Source of the DNA: Marinobacter oulmenensis
GTDB lineage: Bacteria; Pseudomonadota; Gammaproteobacteria; Pseudomonadales; Oleiphilaceae
Assembly: GCF_014201735.1 (NCBI RefSeq)
Contig: NZ_JACHFE010000001.1
Location: 496,001-560,000 of the forward strand
Direction: 5' to 3'
Length of the DNA stretch: 64,000 nucleotides
Part shown: one piece after another, positions 57,801 through 64,000 of the stretch
Position numbering within the stretch: the stretch's first letter is position 1
How the letters are laid out: each line of letters opens with the position of its first letter
The notes under the pieces: generated by a model
Told to the model about the DNA's origin: nothing
Database searches by the model: none
Seen by the model: the letters and a program-made list of their open reading frames with translations, nothing else
Program-made: the position numbers and the translations under genes

Positions 57801-58214
57801 ATGATGGTAGTCCGTGTGTTGTGTCTGTTACTGGCGATGTCGGCAGCCTCGGTGGCCCAGGCGGCGGACGAGGACTGGATGCCAGTGGCCGATCAGGTCA
57901 TCGAACAGTTGGAGGCCGCACTGGCCAGTTACCAAGCCGGAGATGCCAAAACAGCGCGGCGGGAGGTCATCCAGGCCTATTTCGGTCCGTTTGAAGGGGA
58001 AAAGATGGAGGCGGCCATTCGCAGCCATCTGGGTATTGAACCGGCGTTTCTGCTTGAGCGCCAGTTCGGTGACATCCGCAAGGACATCAAGAGCGGAGCG
58101 CCGGAGAACGAGGTGGCAACTGCGGTCGATGAGCTGAAGCAGGCCCTTGTCGATCATGCGAAACAGCTCAACGAAGCGGGCGTTCCACGCTCGGTGTACG
58201 AGGTGAACCAATGA
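57801..58214 (+). CDS. Periplasmic protein homologous to the FTR1 N-terminal domain
   Basis: 137 aa. Signal peptide (LLLAMSAASVAQA-like, about residues 1-21). The mature part is alpha-helical and resembles the N-terminal domain of the FTR1 protein encoded next: here AYFGPFEGEKMEAAIRSHLG and RQFGDIRKDIKSGAPENEVA; there YFDVFEGRGLETAVG and RFGEVIGLSAKGAPEAEVA. Probably an extra copy of that domain, likely with a shared role in iron delivery. ATGA overlap (58211-58214) with the FTR1 gene. Confidence 0.78.
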   Translation: MMVVRVLCLLLAMSAASVAQAADEDWMPVADQVIEQLEAALASYQAGDAKTARREVIQAYFGPFEGEKMEAAIRSHLGIEPAFLLERQFGDIRKDIKSGAPENEVATAVDELKQALVDHAKQLNEAGVPRSVYEVNQ

Positions 58215-59395
58215 TTGTCCGGTGTCTGTTGTTACTGCTGATGGCGCTGACGGCCGGCAACGCCAATGCCGCCGCTCAGAAAGTGGATGCCGATGCCGTC
58301 ATCGCTGAGCTGGTGGCCAGCGGTAATGAAGCCCTGCAGGCCTACGAACCCGCCAACGGCATGGACACCATGGACCGGTTTTCGGCCCTGTACTTCGATG
58401 TGTTCGAGGGCAGGGGGTTGGAAACTGCCGTCGGCATGAAGGACCCATCCCTGAAAACCCGGGTGGAATCCCGGTTCGGTGAGGTGATTGGCCTGTCCGC
58501 CAAGGGCGCACCGGAAGCCGAGGTGGCTGCAGCCTGGTCCAAACTCAAGGGTGCGTTGACCAGCGATGTGGCCAATCTGTTTGCCAATGAAGACCTGAGT
58601 TTCACCGGGCTGGTCCTGCAGTCTTTCCTGATCCTGTTGCGTGAAGGTTTTGAAGCCATGCTGGTGGTGATGGTCCTGGCGGCGTACGTGCGTCGTTCCG
58701 CCGGCGGCCGTGGCATGTCGTCGCTCTATGCCGGGGTTGGTCTGGCCCTGTTGGCCAGCGTACTGACGGCTTACGGCATGAAGATTCTGTTCGATGTTTC
58801 CGGAACCGCCCGAGAGGCGCTGGAAGGCATCACCATGCTCTTTGCCGCTGCGGTATTGCTGTACGTCAGCCACTGGTTGCTGGCCAAGCGGCAGTCCGAC
58901 AAATGGCAGGCCTATATCCGCCGCAAGGTGGATAACGCCCTGTCCAAAGGCCAGCTCTGGGCGCTGGGACTGGCGGTATTCCTGGCCGTATACCGGGAAG
59001 GGGCGGAAACCATCCTGTTCTATTACGCGCTGGCGGGGCAGGCGGAAAATGCCGCCTTGCCCATGTTGCTGGGTGCTGCGGGAGCTGCCGGTGCGCTGGT
59101 GATTGCCTTCCTGGTGATGCGCACGGCCTCCTTGCGACTGCCCTTACCCCTGTTCTTCAGTGCGACAGCAGCACTGCTGTTCTATCTCGCCTTCAGCTTT
59201 GCCGGCACCGGCATTCTTGAACTCCAGGAAGCCGGGTGGGTGGACATCACCCCATTGCCGGGTGTTCCCCGGATAACCTGGCTGGGCGTCTATCCCACCC
59301 TTGAAACTCTGCTGGCTCAGGCTGTGGTGCTATTGCCGCTCATCCTGTCCGGCGGCTGGTTGTGGTGGCGTCGCCGGGCGACGGCACAGGCCTGA
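58211..59395 (+). CDS. FTR1 family iron permease with N-terminal periplasmic domain
   Basis: 394 aa. Signal peptide, a helical periplasmic domain to about residue 130, then seven membrane helices. Two REXXE iron-transport motifs are present: LLREGFEAML (about R144) and YREGAETILF (about R262). It imports Fe(III)/Fe(II) with P19 and the ferredoxin. Operon context: FtrD-like upstream, P19 downstream 43 bp. Confidence 0.92.
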   Translation: MIVRCLLLLLMALTAGNANAAAQKVDADAVIAELVASGNEALQAYEPANGMDTMDRFSALYFDVFEGRGLETAVGMKDPSLKTRVESRFGEVIGLSAKGAPEAEVAAAWSKLKGALTSDVANLFANEDLSFTGLVLQSFLILLREGFEAMLVVMVLAAYVRRSAGGRGMSSLYAGVGLALLASVLTAYGMKILFDVSGTAREALEGITMLFAAAVLLYVSHWLLAKRQSDKWQAYIRRKVDNALSKGQLWALGLAVFLAVYREGAETILFYYALAGQAENAALPMLLGAAGAAGALVIAFLVMRTASLRLPLPLFFSATAALLFYLAFSFAGTGILELQEAGWVDITPLPGVPRITWLGVYPTLETLLAQAVVLLPLILSGGWLWWRRRATAQA

Positions 59396-59438
59396 GACAA
59401 GTGATACAAGTTTACCCCCCGAAAGAAGGAGCAATGCG

Positions 59439-59978
59439 ATGAAAGCAGTTACCCGAAAACTGGCTTCGGCCGCCCTGATGGCGGGCAGCCTGACTGCGGC
59501 AGGTTCTGCCCTGGCCGGTGAGGTGATGATCGGCGAGCCGGTGGAAAAACACGGTATGGAAATTGGTGCGGTGTACCTGCAACCGGTAATGATGACGCCG
59601 GAACTGCCCGGTATGGGTAACAAGGACATCCACCTGGAAGCCGATGTGGTGGCCCTGCCCGGCAACAACAATGGCTTTGGCGCCGGTGCCTGGGTGCCCT
59701 ACCTGGGTGTTACCTATACCCTGACCAAGGAAGGCTCGGACTGGTCCACAACCGGCGCCTTCATGCCTATGGTTGCCTCTGACGGGCCCCATTACGGTGC
59801 CAATATCAAGCTGGATGGTCCCGGCAAGTACCAGGTGACCTACCATATCGATCCGCCTCCGTATCAGGGATTCTACCGTCACAAGGACAAGGAAACCGGG
59901 GTTGGCAAATGGTGGTCTCCGTTTGATGTGTCCTGGCAGTTCGCCTACGTCGGCACCGGCAAGAAAGGCGGTTACTGA
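59439..59978 (+). CDS. P19/FtrA-type periplasmic iron-binding protein
   Basis: 179 aa. Signal peptide to about residue 26 (GSALAGEVM), then the Tp34/P19 fold: EKHGMEIGAVYLQPVMM, DIHLEADVVALPGN (metal-site His/Glu) and YQVTYHIDPPPYQGFYRH. The Cu and Fe ligands (Met, His, Glu) are retained. Presents ferrous iron to FTR1. Start at 59439 with AAGGAG upstream; the long ORF preceding it belongs to another reading. Confidence 0.9.
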   Translation: MKAVTRKLASAALMAGSLTAAGSALAGEVMIGEPVEKHGMEIGAVYLQPVMMTPELPGMGNKDIHLEADVVALPGNNNGFGAGAWVPYLGVTYTLTKEGSDWSTTGAFMPMVASDGPHYGANIKLDGPGKYQVTYHIDPPPYQGFYRHKDKETGVGKWWSPFDVSWQFAYVGTGKKGGY

Positions 59979-59984
59979 GAAAAA

Positions 59985-60018
59985 GGGCGGCCGCCCGGAG
60001 GGGGGTGGCCGCCTTGTT
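59985..60018 (+). terminator. Terminator after the iron-uptake operon
   Basis: Stem GGCGGCC (59986-59992) / GGCCGCC (60007-60013) with a 14-nt GC-rich loop, followed by TTGTT. Ends the four-gene operon 8 bp after the P19 stop. Confidence 0.8.
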
Positions 60019-60117
60019 ATATCGATATTGCAAATAAGGCATAAATAAAAAATTCATTTCCTCGATAAGAAGTCCTCCGCAAGAATAAGCATATAGCTTT
60101 TGGTTTTCGGGGGGTTC

Positions 60118-61104
60118 ATGATCAAAGGGCTTGGCCTTTGCCTCATTATCACGTTAGCTGGCTATCTGCTGACAGCGGTTCCCGCTATCGGGCAGACGGG
60201 GCTCAGCCCGCTGGTGTTTGCGCTTCTGCTGGGGCTGTTACTGGGCAATACCGGCTTTGCCGGGCGTCTGGGTGACACGGGGGCCGGACTTGCCTTTTCC
60301 GCCCGGTGGCTGTTGCGTGCCGGCATCGTCCTGTTTGGGTTTTCCATCACCGTGCAACAGTTGGTGGCTTTGGGGCCCCGTGTGGTGGTGCTGGATGTGC
60401 TGGTGATTACCAGCGTGGTGACGGCGGGCTATTGGCTGGGCACCCGCTGGCTGGGGCTGGACCGTGACACGGCCATCCTGACCAGCGCCGGCAGCGCCAT
60501 CTGTGGCGCGGCGGCCGTGCTGGCGACGGAGAGTGCCATCCGGGCAAAACCGGCGGCCACCTCCATGGCGGTGGCGACGGTAGTCCTGTTTGGAACGCTG
60601 GCTATGTTTGTTTACCCGGCGCTGTACCCTCTGACGGGGTGGGACGAAGGGCTTTACGGAGTCTACATTGGCTCTACCGTGCATGAGGTGGCGCAAGTCG
60701 TCGCAGCCGGTGGGGCCGTTGGGCCGGATGCCCTGGCCAATGCCGTTATTGTAAAGCTGGTCAGGGTGATGCTGCTGGTGCCTTTCCTGCTGATCATCGG
60801 GCAGCTCTGGGCCAACCGCACAGCGGACAGTTCAGAACGCCAGCCGGTGACCATACCCTGGTTCGCTTTCGGGTTCATGGCGGTCGTGGCGATCAATAGC
60901 CTGCTGGACTTGCCAGCGTTCGCTCGCAGCGGTCTGGTCACAACCGGTCAGTTTGCCATGACCATGGCCATGGCGGCCCTTGGCTACCAGACCCGGCTGT
61001 CGGCGTTGCGCAGCCTTGGCGTGCGACCGTTTGTGCTGGCGCTTTGCCTGTTCGTGGCGCTGGTGCTCGGTGGGGCGGTAGTGACTCCGATGCTGTTTGG
61101 GTGA
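60118..61104 (+). CDS. YeiH/UPF0324 family putative sulfate exporter
   Basis: 328 aa, about ten membrane helices. LVFALLLGLLLGNTGFAGRL, WLLRAGIVLFGFSITVQQLV and TSAGSAICGAAAVLATESAI are hallmark YeiH blocks; STVHEVAQVVAAGGAVGPDA carries the conserved His-Glu. Function in this genome unknown; the sulfate-exporter name is from family annotation. ATG at 60118 follows a GGGGGG run; an upstream TTG is rejected. The 60019-60117 gap is AT-rich with no clear operator. Confidence 0.82.
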   Translation: MIKGLGLCLIITLAGYLLTAVPAIGQTGLSPLVFALLLGLLLGNTGFAGRLGDTGAGLAFSARWLLRAGIVLFGFSITVQQLVALGPRVVVLDVLVITSVVTAGYWLGTRWLGLDRDTAILTSAGSAICGAAAVLATESAIRAKPAATSMAVATVVLFGTLAMFVYPALYPLTGWDEGLYGVYIGSTVHEVAQVVAAGGAVGPDALANAVIVKLVRVMLLVPFLLIIGQLWANRTADSSERQPVTIPWFAFGFMAVVAINSLLDLPAFARSGLVTTGQFAMTMAMAALGYQTRLSALRSLGVRPFVLALCLFVALVLGGAVVTPMLFG

Positions 61105-61152
61105 GTCCGCAGAAAAGCAGGTATATCCAGACTATCTAATCGCTATGTGATA

Positions 61153-61593
61153 CTACGCCTCACTCCCTATGACCGAGTGCTGCAACACCTCCCTGGCCGC
61201 CTCTGTGGGGCAGGCTGCGCGAAGCAGCTTCTGAAACCTGGGGCACTCCAGATGGGACGGTGCCGGGCATTCTGCAACGTGCCGAAGCATGTTGCTCAAG
61301 GCCTTCAGTCGTCGCGCCTGGCGATCAAGCTCATCAGCGCGCTCGCTCAATGTAGATCGAGGCAGGCTTGGCTTTCGATCCTTGTCGAACATGCTACCGA
61401 TCTCTTCCAGCGAGAAGCCGGCACTCTTGCCCAATGAGATCAAGGCGAGCTGCACGAGCGTGTCCTCGCGGTACTGCCGGCGCAAACCGTTTCTGGCGAC
61501 GGACCGGATAAGGCCGATTTCCTCGTAATAGCGCAGAGTCGACGTAGCGACTCCACTGGCCTTCGAGAGTATACCGATATCGATGAGATTCAT
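61153..61593 (-). CDS. MerR-family regulator controlling the adjacent MFS gene
   Basis: 146 aa. HTH IDIGILSKASGVATSTLRYY, then a dimerisation helix and a Cys-containing C-terminus (AECPAPSHLECPRFQKLL, RAACPTEA). Close to SoxR-like/MerR regulators of drug exporters but without SoxR's exact Cys spacing. Start at 61593 (MNLIDIG) immediately beside the shared operator. Divergent from the MFS gene with 68 bp between the starts. Confidence 0.85.
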   Translation of the reverse strand: MNLIDIGILSKASGVATSTLRYYEEIGLIRSVARNGLRRQYREDTLVQLALISLGKSAGFSLEEIGSMFDKDRKPSLPRSTLSERADELDRQARRLKALSNMLRHVAECPAPSHLECPRFQKLLRAACPTEAAREVLQHSVIGSEA

Positions 61594-61595
61594 GC

Positions 61596-61626
61596 TTGAC
61601 TTCAAGTTGACTTGAAGTTGCATAGT
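61596..61626 (+). promoter_or_regulatory. MerR-type divergent promoter and operator for the MFS gene
   Basis: TTGACT (-35, 61596-61601) and CATAGT (-10, 61621-61626) are 19 bp apart. The spacer holds ACTTCAAGT-TG-ACTTGAAGT, a perfect 9-2-9 inverted repeat (61599-61618). Typical MerR-activator layout, 36 bp before the MFS ATG. Confidence 0.82.
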
Positions 61627-61661
61627 AGTTTGCAACCAAGCTTCGATCAAGGGTCAAGTCC

Positions 61662-63095
61662 ATGAAAGAACCTGTTCCCCCGCACGGTAACAAGCTCGCT
61701 GTGGCCGCCCTGGCCGGCTCCATCCTGCTGGCCTCACTCGGCATCAGTGTTACCACCGTGGCGCTTCCAACGCTGGCTTTTGCTTTTTCGGCATCGGTAC
61801 AGCAGGTGCAATGGGTCGTGCTCGCCTATCTGGTCTCACTGACGGTGGCTATCGTCTCCGCGGGGCGTATGGGCGATCTGTACGGAAATCGTCGTGTGCT
61901 GCTTTCTGGCCTGTTGCTCTTTACCTTGGCCACAATTGCCTGTGCTGTGGCACCAAGCTTGGGCTGGCTCATTGCTGGCCGGGTGGCACAGGGCTTGGCT
62001 GCGGCGGTTCTGATGGCATTGCCGATGTCGCTCGTCAGAGTCCTGGTCGCCAAGGAACGCATGGGTACGGTGATGGGATTACTGGGCACTATGTCGGCAA
62101 TCGGTACTGCGCTGGGGCCTTCTCTGGGTGGAGGTCTGATTGAGCTGATGGGCTGGCGTTCGATCTTTGCCCTGTTGCTGCTGTGTGCACTGGGCATGAT
62201 GCTGATCGCGGTGAAGGGCATTCCCAGAGAAAAAAGAGCGGCTACCACGACGGTTCGCATGGATTCGGCGGGCAATCTCTGGTTGTGCCTGGCGCTGCTG
62301 TTCTTCGCGATGTCTGCCACGGGGGGCAAAGTTGGCATGGCCCTCCCGATCTGGGCGCTACTGACTTCGGCCGCCATTGCGCTGGCTGTGTTTGTCGGCG
62401 TCGAGAGGCGAGCCGCCGACCCGCTGGTACCCTTGGCCTTGCTCGGTCGCCGAACGCTTGCCAGTTCTCTGATCATGAACCTCATTGTCAGCGCCATCAT
62501 GATGTCAACGCTGGTGGTCGGGCCCTTCTATCTGGCATATGGCCTGGGCCTGAGTGAACTGATGACCGGCATTGTGATGGCGGTCGGCCCTGCTGCTGCC
62601 GCGCTGGCCGGTGTCCCCGCGGGGCAACTCACGGACCGGTTTGGCACCGATCGAACCCTGCTTGCGGGTCTGGTGCTTGCGACGGGCGGGTTGATCGGCT
62701 TGGCGTTTCTGCCTATTAGAGTTGGGACTCCCGGCTACATAATGGCGCTGATACTGACAACACCGGGCTTTCAACTGTTCTTCGCCGCCAACAACACCGC
62801 CATGATGGCCGAAGCGCCAGATGCGCAACGGGGCATGGTCTCCGGGCTGCTTGGCCTGTCGCGTAACCTGGGGTTCATGACCGGTGCATCACTGATGCCG
62901 CTGCTTTTCGCCTCGTTGCTGGGTGAGCAGGGCGTGACCTTGAGTTCTACCTTCGCCATTGGCGAAGCCTTCTCCTTCACCTTTCTCTTGGCCGCAGGCT
63001 CGTTCGGACTTGCCATTGTGGCCTTTTTCGTTGGGAAGAAGCGCCTGACACCCATTTCGATTTCATTAACTTATCAAGGAGTGAATCATGACTGA
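61662..63095 (+). CDS. MFS transporter, DHA2-like drug exporter type
   Basis: 477 aa, about 14 membrane helices. LPTLAFAFSASVQQVQWVVL and YLVSLTVAIVSAGRMGDLYG carry motif A (GRMGDLYGNRR), and the TM5 antiporter motif C region appears as TMSAIGTALGPSLGGGLIEL. Effluxes small molecules using the proton gradient. The next gene overlaps it by 8 bp (ATGACTGA). Confidence 0.88.
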   Translation: MKEPVPPHGNKLAVAALAGSILLASLGISVTTVALPTLAFAFSASVQQVQWVVLAYLVSLTVAIVSAGRMGDLYGNRRVLLSGLLLFTLATIACAVAPSLGWLIAGRVAQGLAAAVLMALPMSLVRVLVAKERMGTVMGLLGTMSAIGTALGPSLGGGLIELMGWRSIFALLLLCALGMMLIAVKGIPREKRAATTTVRMDSAGNLWLCLALLFFAMSATGGKVGMALPIWALLTSAAIALAVFVGVERRAADPLVPLALLGRRTLASSLIMNLIVSAIMMSTLVVGPFYLAYGLGLSELMTGIVMAVGPAAAALAGVPAGQLTDRFGTDRTLLAGLVLATGGLIGLAFLPIRVGTPGYIMALILTTPGFQLFFAANNTAMMAEAPDAQRGMVSGLLGLSRNLGFMTGASLMPLLFASLLGEQGVTLSSTFAIGEAFSFTFLLAAGSFGLAIVAFFVGKKRLTPISISLTYQGVNHD

Positions 63096-63894
63096 TACAA
63101 GCTCACATTCTATTGTCCATCGAGCCGCCGGCGAACCTCTGCCTGCTCACCTCAGCGGTCGATTCCATTTGGTCAGCACCGGCATCGGTGATGCCGGTAA
63201 CATTACCGTGAACGCTCAGGAGGTTCTGCGACGCGCCGATGTTGTATTCGGAACGTCTCGTTTGCTGGAGGCCTTTGCGGATCTTTTCAGGGGCAAGGAG
63301 CTCCATGATGCCGGGCATGGTCTCTTTATGGATCTGATCCGCAAGGACACGCCAGTCGAGCAAGCTGATGCGATGGAGGCTGAAGTCAGGCACATCGTCC
63401 GGAGCGCAGCGGCGCAAGGTAAGCGAATCGCGGTTATTGACTATGGTGACACCATGATTTTCGGGCCGCAGGCGGGCTTTCTCCGGGAGTTCAATGACCT
63501 CAATCCGGTGGTCATGCCCGGGGTGTCGAGCTTCAATGCCGCCAACGCGGCTTTGGCGCGCGATCTCATGACCGGAAGCACGAGCCGATCAGTTATCCTC
63601 TCATCTGCTTTTGATGCCCGGGATGACTATGCCGGCACCGACACCCTGCAAAGCCTGGCGCAAACCGGCTCCACGCTGGTCTTTTTTACGATGCGGTCAC
63701 GGTTCGAGCAGTTAACTGAGCACCTGAAGCGCGTTCTGCCTGGCTCCACCCCGCTCGCGGTCGTCTGCCACGCCGGCCAGAGTGAACAGCAGTCTGTCGT
63801 GCGAGCAACCCTTGACACCGCGGTTGCTGCGCTACAAGGGCGGGAGCTGCCATTTGAACACCTTGTTTATGTGGGGGATTTCCTCTCTGATTGA
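63088..63894 (+). CDS. SAM-dependent tetrapyrrole-methylase-family protein, CobM-like
   Basis: 268 aa. TP-methylase fold: RFHLVSTGIGDAGNITVNAQ (SAM loop), VIDYGDTMIFGPQAGF (GDP-x-iFG variant), MPGVSSFNAANAALARDL and VVCHAGQSEQQSVVRATLDT. Most like precorrin-4 C11-methyltransferase (CobM). No other cobalamin genes are present, so a cobalamin role is doubtful. Translationally coupled to the MFS gene by an 8-bp overlap with AAGGAG upstream. 63895-64000 holds no gene I can support; a GCGC-TTTT-GCGC hairpin is at 63914-63925. Confidence 0.8.
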   Translation: MTDTSSHSIVHRAAGEPLPAHLSGRFHLVSTGIGDAGNITVNAQEVLRRADVVFGTSRLLEAFADLFRGKELHDAGHGLFMDLIRKDTPVEQADAMEAEVRHIVRSAAAQGKRIAVIDYGDTMIFGPQAGFLREFNDLNPVVMPGVSSFNAANAALARDLMTGSTSRSVILSSAFDARDDYAGTDTLQSLAQTGSTLVFFTMRSRFEQLTEHLKRVLPGSTPLAVVCHAGQSEQQSVVRATLDTAVAALQGRELPFEHLVYVGDFLSD

Positions 63895-64000
63895 GTACTT
63901 TCGCACAATAGAAGCGCTTTTGCGCGGATCCATCAAGCATTGAATTCCATGCTTTGAAACGTCTGAGATCCGTGAGTAGAGTGAAAGCCCTAATCACCAT

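Noticed and set aside
63914..63925. GCGC-TTTT-GCGC hairpin after the CobM-like gene
   Set aside because: Four-base stem with no T tract; too short to call a terminator.
63686..64000. Minus-strand ORF running off the right edge
   Set aside because: Most of it is antisense to the methyltransferase; the remaining 100 bp has no recognisable coding signal.

Overview
The window looks like chromosome of a heterotrophic, flagellated, denitrifying gammaproteobacterium, most like Marinobacter or a close marine relative. This is inferred from gene content (SecB, FabA/FabB, the flagellar H-ring protein FlgT, a SUF operon, cytochrome cd1 nitrite reductase, cNOR, BCCT osmolyte uptake) and high-GC codon use; no rRNA or tRNA gene is present to confirm it. 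Genes are dense, with few gaps above 250 bp, and I see no phage, insertion sequence or CRISPR array.

About 0-18 kb is housekeeping. It holds the 5' end of gpmI, a rhodanese-fold membrane protein and secB, then trmL, a thiolase, a pteridine reductase and cca, then flgP/flgT-type lipoprotein and H-ring genes. A complete sufBCDSA-sufT-sufE Fe-S assembly operon follows behind a promoter carrying a near-consensus type-1 IscR site. Then come trhP (tRNA hydroxylation), a stand-alone AraC-type DNA-binding domain, and fabA-fabB.

About 17-24 kb is a border zone: two NnrS haem-copper membrane proteins, a SirB-family protein, a voltage-gated cation channel with an unusually acidic filter, an ankyrin protein, a hemolysin-III/PAQR protein, wrbA and a Crp/Fnr-type regulator. 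About 24-40 kb is a denitrification island. nirS-D-L-G-H-J-E-N runs leftward, encoding cd1 nitrite reductase and haem d1 synthesis. nirC-nirF-norQ and a small membrane protein run rightward. norC-norB-(4Fe-4S protein)-norD-norE-norF run leftward, encoding NO reductase and its maturation. Candidate NsrR-like sites lie before nnrS, the Crp-like gene and norC. FNR/DNR-like boxes lie before norC, nirS, hemN and ubiU, so these genes could form one low-oxygen/NO regulon.

About 40-64 kb holds accessory and supporting functions. These are an AEC permease, a CadR/PbrR-type regulator with a CDF-like cation transporter, BCCT plus UspA, SCO/CtaG oxidase assembly factors, an Fe-S photolyase/cryptochrome divergent from hemN, and two membrane sensors sharing NIT-type (nitrate/nitrite) domains (a GGDEF-EAL protein and a chemoreceptor). 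ubiU-ubiV (O2-independent ubiquinone hydroxylation), a Fur-box-preceded ferrous iron importer (FtrD-like, a split FTR1 domain, FTR1, P19) and a YeiH-type exporter follow. The window ends with a MerR - MFS exporter - CobM-like methyltransferase cassette.

The most novel feature I see is a pair of ~100-nt structured repeats (13533-13631 and 34440-34553). They share an identical 26-nt core, but their outer stems differ completely in sequence and still pair, and each sits 14-18 nt after the stop codon of an unrelated gene in the same orientation.
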